Below are positions 10,711 through 21,387 of a DNA stretch of 64,000 bases, piece by piece. Source of the stretch: Rheum nobile (lineage: Eukaryota; Streptophyta; Magnoliopsida; Caryophyllales; Polygonaceae). The first letter of the stretch is position 1; every line of letters begins with the position of its first letter. The notes under the pieces are model-generated. The model was not told where the DNA came from, did not search any database, and was given only the letters and a program-made list of their open reading frames with translations. The stretch spans positions 1,699,001 to 1,763,000 of the forward strand of contig WOAB01000593.1 of the NCBI GenBank assembly GCA_027886185.1, read 5' to 3'. The translations under genes and the position numbers were made by a program.

Positions 10711-12436
10711 TGTAATAACCCTAAAAAATTAGAAGGTTAACATTGTAATTTTTAATAATAATAAAGATTATGGGATTTCTTTTATTTCTTTAAAGATGGA
10801 TAATTTAAATACACATTAACTTAGTTAAAAGAAACTATGTTATGTTAAATTTTGTACAAATTATCAAATAGGTTAAAGTAATACAGTTTAAAAATTAACA
10901 ATTAAATGTAACCATGAAGGTAATTTTGGAGTTTTAAATTTTATAATAAAGGCTATGGAATTTATTATTCCAAGTAGGAATACATTAATCAAATTCTTAC
11001 CGTAAGTATGTTATCACTTTTAGTCATGAATTATTTATGTTAATTATAATTTAAATAAGCTTATCAACTTAACATGAGTTATTTAAATTGATATTAATAT
11101 TATGTTAATCATGATTTAAATATTCTTAAACTTAAGTAAAAATGTGACTTAAGTTTAAAACAAGCATAATTTTTTTTTCTTTCACCTTAAACTTGGGTTA
11201 AAATATGTAATTAAACTTAGCCTAATTTTATAAAATAAGATTTGGAAGTTTTATAATTTTTAAATTTTAAACTTGGGGCAATTTTGCCACAACTACAAAA
11301 ACTTGGACAAAATTTGTAATTAAGTGGAAAGTGGGGGCTTCTTCTTCTTTCTCTGCACATATCGCGGTTAGGGTTGTGTTCATGGGCAAAATTTGAGCTC
11401 ATCGTGAAGAATTGAACTCGATGGAGGCCTGGGCCTTAAAGATCGTGATAACACGAATCAAAACCCCCTAATTTCGGAATTAATTGGTGCCAAAATTGCG
11501 TGAAATCAGGTTGGAAATGAATGTCGTGTTCGTGACGCGTTCGAGCAAAAATTTGGGAATTTGGTCTTATCCGAATCAATTGAGAGGCGAGATTGGTGGG
11601 ATTGTGTTGGAGAAGTAATAAGTAACCAAAGCCCTATAAATCCGGCCTCGTTCCATTGCAAATCGACACAAAAAATTCAAGAACAAAACCAAACCGTTCG
11701 TGTTTTCTCTGTTCTCTGAGCACTTGTTCATCGACGTTTTCCGGCCACCAAAGTCCACCTCCGAAGCTGATTAAAATTCCTAGTGAAGCGTCTCATTGTC
11801 ACGAACCCAACCACACCGGTCCTGACCCATTTGGATTAGAATCGAGCCCGAACGGGCCTTGCGAAAACCGATCCCCGCGCGCCTCTATTTTTTGCCGGTG
11901 TTCAATGTTTTTACTGTTATTTTTTATTTCAGTTAGTTTAATAAAATTTAGATTGTTAACTTAATTAAGTTAATATAGGGTTAATTATAATTGGGATTAA
12001 AATTAAAAATATTATATGTTATAATATTTCGATTAGGAAAATCTTAATATTAACATTATACAACTATATAATGCATATAGTTAAAATGGGTTATTATATG
12101 TTATAAATAAATTAATCAAGTTAATTTATTTGAAATAAGGCTGTTAGGACATGTGATTAAAGCATTAATTATGTCACGTAATTAATCGGTTATAATTAAG
12201 TTAATCTAGACGATTGATTTATTCGGTATAAATCAATTCAAATAATAATCGATACAAGCCTCTTTCAATTTTCCATTTCAAAATAAATTATCTCATTATA
12301 ATTTTTTTTTGCATAAATTAGGTATGTCTCAGAATCGCAATTGGAAACACGACCGGATTTCTTGGATTAGAACCAACCTCCACTCGAACGTCGACAAGCC
12401 GTTTTTTGACAAAACGACTTAAGGCAAGTGGTTCGC
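10711..12436 (+). mobile_element. Old gypsy-type LTR, 5' part (split by CACTA)
   Basis: Begins TGTAATAACCC, comparable to TGTGATACCCC of the younger LTRs at 15591 and 21388. Shared landmarks in the same order include the GTCGAC region and GGCAAGTGGTTCGC just before the CACTA insertion. The text resumes after the CACTA element at 32511 (GCTCTTGTC), as in the intact relatives. It is an older, AT-rich member of the family with no coding content. Confidence 0.65.
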
Positions 12437-12449
12437 CACTACTGCAGAA

Positions 12450-12965
12450 ACATGTTTAGACAACGGTTAAAAAATGATATGGACACCGGTTTTGGAATCG
12501 TTGTCGTATCCAGGGTTGTCTATGCATTGACAACATAGACAACGGTTTATTTTTTACAACAGTTCTTTTAGATCACGTTGGCACCCGTTGTTTAGGATAC
12601 CATACCTTTGTCTTATATAGTGTAGAAAATAATATTTGGTGTTTCCCGTTGAAGTATACCATTGTCTATGTAGCCTACAACCGTTGTGAAATAGAGAGCA
12701 AATGATTTGGCCCGTTGTCTTTAATGTGATGACAACCGTTGTCTAATGATTATATTAAAAAAAATACATAGACAATGGTTGTTGTACTTGGACGTGTTGT
12801 CTTTAGTATGATTACAACTGTTGTCTAATATAGATAATGAAAGTGGAATATTATTGACAACGGTTTTTTACTTGGGTCGTTGTCTTTACTGTAATACAAC
12901 CGTTGTTTAATTGTGTGTGTTTTAAATAAAAATGACATAGACAACGGTTTGAAGCCGTCGTCAAT
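12450..12965. repeat. CACTA 5' subterminal repeats (ACAACGG / CCGTTGT)
   Basis: More than a dozen ACAACGG or CCGTTGT words in both orientations, many extended to AGACAACGGTTG. Such arrays are typical transposase-binding subterminal regions of CACTA elements. Confidence 0.8.
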
Positions 12966-13530
12966 GATAATTTTGAAATATTAGTTATATTGATAATAGG
13001 TTAATTAGCCGTTATCTATAATATTAATCTAAAATGGGTACATTATCCTCCAGATATATACACCAATACATATATAATGAAAAAGTACTTGTTATAAAAC
13101 TGTTCAAATAACATTATCCATATAATCAACAAAATGTGCACAGGACAAAGAATATAGACTAGCTAGCTATCTATCTATAATAATGCCAATTTTGAATTAA
13201 ACTAAAGAAATAAACATAGCCATGTAATGAATATATAAACTAATGAATAAGTACGTAAAACTTTTGGCATCCTACTTGAGTTAGCTTGAATCATCAACTA
13301 CCTACAAGGAAAGTGAAGATATTAATGAAAACATAATTCAAGAATGCTTATTAGGAAATTCAATAAACAAATTTAGTCGTTATCTGAGCATATATATGCT
13401 TAATTAGTTACTTACCATTCAATGTATTTCTCAGCAAACTCAACTCACTCTTCTCGTATTTCATCAAGTTGATTTGATGTGTACAGATTTGATGAACGAG
13501 TAAAGTACTGCACGCACAAGATATATATTC
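12966..13530. other. CACTA interior, AT-rich non-coding
   Basis: No coding frame and no recognisable repeat. Simple AT-rich DNA lies between the subterminal repeats and the tandem array. Confidence 0.5.
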
Positions 13531-13830
13531 GTGCACTTCTACTGAAAGCTAGAAGTTTTGCTGTGGTGCATGGTTTGCATGCAATACCGCACGGTTTGCA
13601 GCAAACCGTGCACTTCTACTGAAAGCTAGAAGTTTTGCTGGTGCACGGTTTGCATGCAACGCCGCATGGTTTGCAGCAAACCGTGCACTTCTACTGAAAG
13701 CTAGAAGTTTTGTTGTGGTGCACGGTTTGCAGCAAACCGTGCACTTCTACTGAAAGCTAGAAGTTTTGCTGGTGTACGGTTTGCATGCAACGCCGCACGG
13801 TTTGCAGCAAACCGTGCACTTCTACTGAAC
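13531..13830. repeat. Tandem array, about 75-78-bp unit, with GCACGG/CCGTGC dyads
   Basis: GTGCACTTCTACTGAA recurs about every 75 bp. Each unit holds CACGGTTTGC and GCAAACCGTGC facing each other, so units fold into hairpins. There are about four units; one lacks the central GCATGCAACGCC part. Confidence 0.85.
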
Positions 13831-13858
13831 GGCCTTTCGCTAGATTTAAAAGCCTCTC

Positions 13859-13900
13859 GCCACGTTACGTGTGGAGCTTCTCCTCACGTAACGTGGTGAG
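13859..13900. repeat. CACGTTACGTG dyad pair within CACTA
   Basis: GCCACGTTACGTGTGG and CTCACGTAACGTGGTGAG, the same word family as the sites around the GRF gene at 5.4 and 7.5 kb. Confidence 0.7.
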
Positions 13901-14459
13901 CCTATGCGCTGAAAGGAAATTTTGGATATGCGTTAAAAAATATGAGCCTAAAGAAATTTTGGATATGTTATATATAGCAACAATACAAGTAAAGTTCTAA
14001 AAATGTACTGTGATATAAACATGTCAAGTAATAAGTGTGAGAAATTTAAGTTTACCTGATAGTTCAATTCACCAAAAAATATATTGTCCAGGTAAAGCAA
14101 AGGAAGTTACAATTCCCAACAGACGATCTTCTTCACTAGCTAAAAAAACACATAAATGATAAAAAAAATCAATATGTAAATGTTGTCCATGTATGTTCTG
14201 AAGATGCTATTTTTTATCTTCAGACCTAGTATTACTGGACATAGTTCTTCGAAAGGATTTACCTTGATTTTGTAGTATGCAATTTTCACCTTCACTTGAA
14301 CTAACAACGATGAGAGTGGTCTAATAAATGTTGGCTATTCCTATGCCCTACTGAACCACACCCAGCAATGGCTGACTAAGAAAGAACTTCAGTTTCTTTG
14401 TACCTTCAACCACGCAGATAATATGTAAGTAGAAACGAGCAATAAATTGCTAATCAAGT

Positions 14460-15125
14460 ACAAATCAGCAAATCAACAAAGCTTGCAATGTTCAACAAAG
14501 CGTGTAGTTCAGCAGATCAGCAAATTGAGCATCGGCAAATCAACAAAGCTTGCAAAAAATCAGCAAATTGAGCATAAAAAAATCAGCAAAGATTGCAAAA
14601 AATCAGCAAATTGAGCATCAAAAAATCAGCAAAGCTTGCATAAGAACAATATACTAAAAGCAATGGTTGACAGCAGATCAGCAAAGCTACAAAATTCACC
14701 AAAGCGCGCAGTTCAGCAGATCAGCAAATTGAGCATTAGCAAATCAACAAAGCTTGCAAAAAATCAGCAAATTGAGCATAAAAAAATCAGCAAAGCTTGC
14801 AAAAAATCAGCAAATTGAGCATCAAAAAATCAGCAAAGCTTACATAAGAACAATATACTAAAAGCAATGGTTGACAACAGATCAGCAAAGCAACAAAATT
14901 CACCAAAGCACGCAGTTCAACAGATCAGCAAATTGAGCATCAGCAAATCAACAAAGCTTGCAAAAAATCAACAAATTGAGCATAAAAAATCAGCAAAGCT
15001 TGCAAAAAATCCGCAAATTGAGCATAAAAAAATCAGCAAAGCTTGCATAAGAACAATATAGTAAAAGCAATGGTTGACAGCAGATCAGCAAAGCTACAAA
15101 ATTCACCAAAGCGCGCAATTCAGTC
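14460..15125. repeat. Complex tandem array, about 205-bp unit with shorter subrepeats
   Basis: The block CATAAGAACAATATACTA, then AAAGCAATGGTTGAC, recurs at about 14638, 14842 and 15046. Within each unit AATCAGCAAATTGAGCAT and AATCAGCAAAGCTTGC alternate. Single relics occur at about 20110-20170 on the other side of the nested LTR, showing both flanks belong to one CACTA element. The open frames here are repeat translations. Confidence 0.85.
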
Positions 15126-15590
15126 GTTAGATAATGATGTAATTACAAAGTGTCTGATTTCCTTGAAGCACTAATCTTAACTAGTTGTAACTTTTCATTA
15201 ATTACAAAGTGTCTGCTGATTCAGCTGTGTATAGCTATATCTCACCTGTCATAGTTGCTTTATTGAACTTGTAGTTGGAAGTCTAGGTATTTATGTATTC
15301 TGTTAAGTTGTTGCTTCCTGAGTGTTAAGTACCAAGACCACTCATAGGAGAATCTCACAATGAGGAATTTGTGTAGGAATATCCTACGTTTTTTACTCTG
15401 ATTCAATTGATAAATAATCTGATGATTACAATGAGACTCTAACGTGACTTAAATAGTGCAGAGATAATGACTGACCACTACTGATCTCCCACTAACCCAC
15501 TAAGGAGATACTTTAGGAATAATTTAACTAGTGCTACTAAAAATACGAAAACTAACACTGACTCATTCTTCAAGCTAACAAATAGGAACT
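15126..15590. other. CACTA interior, non-coding
   Basis: No domain-bearing frame. Ends with GAACT (15586-15590), the left target-site duplication of the next element. Confidence 0.5.
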
Positions 15591-15928
15591 TGTGATACCC
15601 CGTATTTTTATAAGGTTATTTTGGGAATTTTTGGAATTTTCCCGAACACTCGTTTTGTACGTCGGATTTAATACAGAGAGTTTAAGACATTCTTTAATGT
15701 GCTATATCTCTGTATTATTTTTCTCAGTGAAATAAAATACAGACGACGTACTTTGGATGTTAATTACTCGTTCGCGTACGATAATTTTATCCCGGGTTAA
15801 CATCGTTTTCGTCTAAGAGCTGAGGAGGCGAAGCCAGGGTGGCGGCGCCCACCGTGGGTATGGCGGTGCCCGCCGTCGCTGGGCTCGAGGAGCCGACGAG
15901 TCTTCTCCTAGCTGGGGACGCCAGGCCT

Positions 15929-16159
15929 ATGGCGGCGCCCGCCGCATTGATGGCGGCGCCCGCCGCATTGATGGCGGCGCCCGCCGCATTGATGGCGGCG
16001 CCCGCCGCATTGATGGCGGCGCCCGCCGCATTGATGGCGGCGCCCGCCGCATTGATGGCGGCGCCCGCCGCATTGATGGCGGCGCCCGCCGCATTGATGG
16101 CGGCGCCCGCCGCATTGATGGCAGCGCCCGCCGCATTGATGGCGGCGCCCGCCGCATTG
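15929..16159 (+). repeat. 21-bp minisatellite in the solo LTR (11 copies)
   Basis: Eleven contiguous 21-bp units ATGGCGGCGCCCGCCGCATTG; in one copy near 16118 the first GGCGGCG reads GGCAGCG. Each contains the palindrome GGCGGCGCCCGCC. Translation gives (MAAPAAL)n, but nothing suggests a real protein. The sister LTRs have only a few variant copies at this place. Confidence 0.95.
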
Positions 16160-17552
16160 ATGATGGTGTCCGTCGTCGTTGTTGTCCGGAGGTCCTTGCT
16201 TGAAGGTCGCCGGCGAACGTCTGACGACGCCGAACTAGCCCCGCCACGCCTCCATTTAGGCCATCATTGTGCTCCCTCGATCTGTGGCTATAAAAGGAGA
16301 AGCTTGGGGGTCGGATTCGAGCTAAAATCAGAAGCTCAATCTCAGAATTTGTCTCGCCGGAAAAGCTTGCCCTTGCCGGAGTTCTTTGGAGCAATCGCCA
16401 GTGTTGTTTGGTGTGTTTTCCTGTAGCCTAGAGGTCCCTTTGGAAGCTTAGTGGAGGTCTGAACCCAAAGCCAGGCCAAAGGAGTGACCCTCGTGTGTGT
16501 ATTGGTGAGTTTTCTCACCGTTCTGTTGGCCGCCGTTCTTCACGGCGACCGCCGTGTTCGTGGCGGCGACCGCCGTGATGAACACGGCGACCGCCGCCAG
16601 TGGCCAGAAGCCCCTTTGTTGGCTTGGTCTTGGTGGTCGTCGTTATGGACTCGTTCCTTTCGATTTCTTTCGTCTTTCCTTAGATTCGTACTAGTTTATG
16701 TCGGATCTAACTTAGGGTTTCCTTATGGGTCGACTCGAAGGTCGTTGTGCTGTCGGAGCTATACCTGTGTCGAGCCCGGAATCCCGTTGTCTCTGCTTTG
16801 TTCCAGATCTGCGGACTAAGGCAAGTGGTGGTTCGCTCTTGCTTAATCATTCCATGTTTCATTAATTATCAATTATTTAATTATTAATTAAATTGGAGTG
16901 AACTGTTGTTTTGCTTGGGAACTAATTTCATAAATAAACGTGATTAAAGTAATATTATGATAGGTTGTATATCTGTTAGAACAACGCTATTATATGTGAT
17001 AATTACCGTGATGGTATTATTGTGAATTAATCTTAATGCTAGAATAGCATGTGGGTTAATAGGAAAACTAATCCAAGTAAGGATTAGCTGTTTCTATTAT
17101 CTTTGTGTTTAAGTTGATTGTCTGGATGGCTTTAATGTGATTAATTGTTGTGTTAGACTGTTTAGTTAACACGAGTGTTCGTAGGAACGCTAATCCAAGT
17201 AAGGATTAGTCGTTTCTTTATAACTTAATGTTCGTAGGAACGCTAATCCAAATAAGGATTTGTCGTTTCTTTAAATCATAATATTCCTCGGGATAATTTC
17301 CGGATAATAATTTAAGGGTCATGACTTATGCTTCTTATCCACCTTTAAGGATCTGAAGTGTTTAAGCGCCTTGCAAGCGCCATTGGATGAGCATAATTGC
17401 AGTCTTGTGTATTAAGCACTTAGCTAGTGCAATTGGGGTGGACGTAACTGTCATCCTGTAAATTAAAGTGTAAGCACTGTGGCAGTGTAATCTGGGTGAA
17501 CGCAAGATCACCCTGTGTAATAATAAATCCGTTGTTCTCGGAATAATGTTAA

Positions 17553-17600
17553 GCCCCGTGTGTGCGCGTGCGTGTGTGTGTTTGTGTGTTGTGTTAAATT
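17553..17600. repeat. GT-rich microsatellite in LTR
   Basis: GTGTGTGCGCGTGCGTGTGT and following GT-rich sequence within the solo LTR. Confidence 0.8.
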
Positions 17601-18605
17601 GGGTCGACATGATTGTCACCCTGAGATTTAAGCTTTGTGCCGCTCTTAATAACATTAACGTGTTTCAGTAAAGTGTGTTTGGTAATTAAATAAGATATGT
17701 GCCCGAGTGCACATGATTAATAAACCTTCGGCGAGTAGTGCAGCTAAGTAATAGTGCAGCTAGGAAAACTCGTCTCGACTTTTGATCAGAGTACGTTCTC
17801 TTTCCAATCTGGATTCGCTGTAAGCGATGAGGTTGGTCATGAACCGAAACATCTTAGTCAGTTTTTAAATCTCCGTTATGTGGTTCTGTAAGATCCAGAC
17901 TTAAATGTAGTACGTTCTCTTTCCAATCTAGATTCGCTGTAAGCGGTGAGGTTGGTTGTGAGCCGAAGCATCTCAGTCAACTTTTAAATCATTTATGTGT
18001 GTAACTTTAATGTTCCCTCGGTTGTCATAATTTCCTATAAGGCTCATTTCAGTTGGAGTCTTCTCTTCAGTGCATATCTTAATTGTTAAATCATTCCGTG
18101 AAAGTGTCGGGTTATATATCGTTCCTTCGGTTTTTATTCAAGGGACAATGATAGTAAACGGTCAGGATCACTCGAACCACTCTGCTTTGTACCCTTGCTA
18201 GTCTATTCAAGTAGACTAACCCACGAACTTTGTTCTCTGCATGTGGGCTGGTGTCATCCGTTCGATTCGGCACATCAGGAGTTGTTTCCCGGAGTTTAAG
18301 TAACCTATTAAAGGATAAGAAGCTTGCAGACGAAGATTTAAAAGTCAGTGTTCTAAGTTGTTAAGTGTTTTAAGATTGTTAAAGTGTTACTTCAATGTAT
18401 CTTCATAATTTAGCCATGTTATAAGTTGGCTCTTTAAAGTCTTCCGCTGTGTAATTTAAAGTCTTCCGCTATTTAATCTTTCAATTAATATGTAATTATG
18501 TTATGTATTTAAGCTTAATCGTTCTGGAAAAGCCTGGGGTGACTTTGGACATTAAAGTCTGAGGTCACTGGCATGTAATATCTCCGGTATAAATTGGGGG
18601 TGTTA

Positions 18606-18785
18606 GCGCAATTGGTAACAAGTGGGCGTTAAGCCGCTTGTTAAAGCGTGAGGTCTCGTGTTCGAGACTCACGAACAACCTCCCAGCCATGGGGATTTGG
18701 TTGGGGTACATGAGCTACGGCCCATGGATAGAGAAATGGATGGCCCAATAAGGTCGGAGCCCCTCTCATTCAAAGTATACTTTTT
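18606..18785 (+). mobile_element. SINE-like monomer with polymerase III box A and B
   Basis: TTAGCGCAATTGG fits a box A and GTGTTCGAGACTC fits a box B about 50 nt later. The body matches the left arm of unit B (3270-3450) in reverse complement. The 3' end is CATTCAAAGTATACTTTT. It abuts the LTR end (GGGGGTGTTA) directly. Confidence 0.75.
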
Positions 18786-19219
18786 TGTAACATCCCAGGC
18801 CAAGCTACCCCAGCCACCAAGCCGCCCAGCCACCCAACGGTGCCGGCACCGGTACTAGTGCCGCCTGGTTGTCCAAGGGCATGCAGCCCACACACCCAAC
18901 CCTTTTCCCATTTAAATGGGTAGGTTGTTGCCCACGGGGATCGAACCCGGGACCTTTAGATACAAGGGCAATGCCTTACCACTTGTATCACCAATTGTGC
19001 TGCAGCGCAATTGGTGATACAAGTGGTAAGGCATTGCCCTTGTATCTAAAGGTCCCGGGTTCGATCCCTGTGGGCAACAACCTACCCATTTAAATGGGGG
19101 AAGGGTTGGGTGTGTGGGCTGCATGCCCTTGGACAACCAGGCGGCACCAGTACCGGCGCCGGCACCGTTGGGTGGCTGGGCGGCTTGGTGGCTGGGGTAG
19201 CTTGGCCTGGGATGTTACA
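18786..19219. mobile_element. SINE-like head-to-head palindrome (434 bp) ending TGTAACATCCC/GGGATGTTACA
   Basis: Near-perfect palindrome centred near 19003. Each arm has GCGCAATTGGTG (box A side) and GGTTCGATCCC (box B), plus GGTTGGGTGTGTGGGCTGC blocks like those in units A and C. Both strands encode nearly the same 74-residue frame (18869-19093 plus, 18912-19136 minus), a consequence of the symmetry and not evidence of a gene. The right end coincides with the point where GAACT repeats. Confidence 0.8.
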
Positions 19220-21049
19220 GAACTGACTCTGCCTACTAACAACCGAAAATGCCCAACTAAATAAGTTACTGACTAAAATTAAATAAAATTAAATCTAACT
19301 CATCCAAGTTGGTGCCTCCTTCTGGAATAAGTCGTCCAAGGCCCGGCTTTTGCTGCTAGAGTCGTATCACTGAGTTTGTTGTTGAGTGTGCTTTAATGTG
19401 GCTGCCCTTAAATCCTTGTCATGGCTCTTTAGAATTGAGCCTCTGTCAAGTAACTAATCATTTAATGTCTTGTTATTGTAGCATTTTAAATGATTTTCCT
19501 ATAATATATATCTTCTTTTGATGTAAAAGATTGCCATATAATGTATTTGTTCTTTTCTTGTGAAATGACTGTCCTATAATAGGTTGGGATTGAGATATTT
19601 GCTCATGTTCATTATATCATGTAATGGGGTTTATTGCTTAAACATTGTGTAAACCATTTGATAGTACAAAGTACTTTGCCTACTAGATGTTTTCAGTACC
19701 CTATAGGAGTTTTGAGAGACAAATTTTGCTGATTTTTGACATTCTCTGTCACTCTCTCTAGTTCTCTAAAGTAAAAGCTTCCTTATTTGGTCCTAAGAAA
19801 AACTATGTTATGAGCTGTAGATATTTAGGAAATACACAACAAGAAGTGTCTAATAAGCCTGCTTGTGTGCTTGGGAGTAACGGTTGTTTGAGGCCAAGAA
19901 AATACACCTTAGTGGACTTTCAAGAACTATGAGATTTAAATAAACCTTGGGGACACTATTGATATTAAAAGTTCCACACTAAAAATCTGAAGCAATAGTA
20001 TCATATGTCAGAAACTCGAAAGCGCTTGAAATTCTCCCAAGTGCCATGAAAACACTAGGAAATGGGGACAATGGACACGTTGGAGACAAGGGCGGGAAAA
20101 TTGAAGGAAACAGTGATTAGCAAATTGAGCATCAACAAAACAGCAAAGCTTGCAAAAAATCAGCAAAGCATGCAGTTCATCACAAAATTACAAAATTCAC
20201 CACAACAAAAGCATACGACAACTTAATTGACAGTAAAATTAAGATAAGTAATGGAAAAAAAAAGAGCTTGCATAGCAACCAAGTCTCCAAAAGACCAGCG
20301 GGTTAAACCAAACGGAGAATCGACATCAATTGCACAAGAATTCAATAATACCCAATAGAAATCAAGTCAATTGAAGTAAAAAATCAAACCTTGGCTCTAA
20401 GCACCTGCGAGTAAGGGAGGGAAGTGCCCGCCAGGAGGGAAGTGTGTGTCGGTGATGGGATGCTTGGAAATTCTGACTGTGATTTGCAAAGGGAAGTAAG
20501 CACCGACGATCGATGATATCTTCACAACCCTATACTCCTAACAACCGCCGACGATCGAAGCTTGGAAATTCTGAAAGTGATTTCGCGGGTTTGAAGGCAA
20601 GTATGCGCTGGTAGGGTTGAATGTTTGCAGTGAAAATTTGGGTGTAGAATATAAGTTTTCTTTTATTTTTGGAATTAAAAATAATTTGGAGCTGGTAAGC
20701 TTGGAATTCTTGAGTAATGTTTTTTTGAAAAAAAATAGAGTATGTATTAAGATTAACATGTATAATTAAATAAGTCTTAGTCTTGTATATATAATTAACG
20801 AAGTTGTGGTAATGTAGGATTTTAAAAAAAAAAAATTAATAGATAACTAGATGTTTGTAAACTAAATTATTTAATAAATTACATCTATTATAGAATATGT
20901 CTCTTAAAATAAGTTTAAAATGAAGTCTTGTATTCTTATATCTGTTAATTTTATAATTGTATTTGATAATAAATATTCCCTCTAAATTTTTTGCTTTTGA
21001 ATAGTCTTTCTTTTAACAACTTAGATAATGGTTCAGTGAAGAACTGTAG
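19220..21049. other. CACTA interior, non-coding
   Basis: Continues the CACTA element after GAACT (19220-19224). It holds relics of the CAGCAAATTGAGCAT repeats (about 20110-20180) and two copies of CGACGATCGA near 20505-20560. No transposase-like frame was seen. Confidence 0.55.
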
Positions 21050-21387
21050 TCTATGTACCTATAAAAAACGCGCCAATTCTCTTAAACAACAGTTATCGCG
21101 CAAAGGTGTGTATAACTTATAGACAACGGTGGTTTAATTATGTCGTGTATCGATCCATTATAGACGACGTTTGATTACAACCGTTGTGTAAAAGGATATT
21201 ATATGCAATGGTTACTTACAACCATTGTTTATGTGTCAATCATAGACAACAGGTCTTTTATCAATCGTTATCCACATATTTCGTTGCTCAAAGACAATAG
21301 GTTTTTACTAACCGTTGTCTATACTTGTATTATAGACAATGGTTTTTGAGCAACCGCTGTCTATAATGCAAGTATAGACAACGGTTG
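21050..21387. repeat. CACTA 3' subterminal repeats, first part
   Basis: Several ACAACGG / CCGTTGT words, cut by the chromovirus insertion. The region resumes at 32317. Confidence 0.8.

Larger units (their letters stand above)
15591..18605 (+). mobile_element. Solo LTR of a gypsy element
   Basis: Begins TGTGATACCCCG like the LTRs at 21388 and 29886 and follows their order: GC-rich part, GGCAAGTGGTGGTTCGCTC, CAACGCTATTAT, TACGTTCTCTTTCCAATC, and GGGGGTGTTA at 18605. It lacks its final CA and runs directly into SINE-like sequence. GAACT at 15586-15590 is matched by GAACT at 19220-19224, after the SINE-like part. Internal tandem duplications lie near 17180-17270 and 17787-17990. Confidence 0.8.

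Noticed and set aside
13531..15125. CRISPR-like array
   Set aside because: Units are contiguous tandem repeats without unique spacers, in a plant CACTA element.
15839..16426. 195-codon frame with (MAAPAAL)n and its antisense partner
   Set aside because: Product of a 21-bp minisatellite whose length is a multiple of three; flanks have no protein features.
18990..19075. Genuine tRNA gene
   Set aside because: Box A and B are present but no cloverleaf with a proper acceptor stem is evident, and the sequence is mirrored in the other arm.
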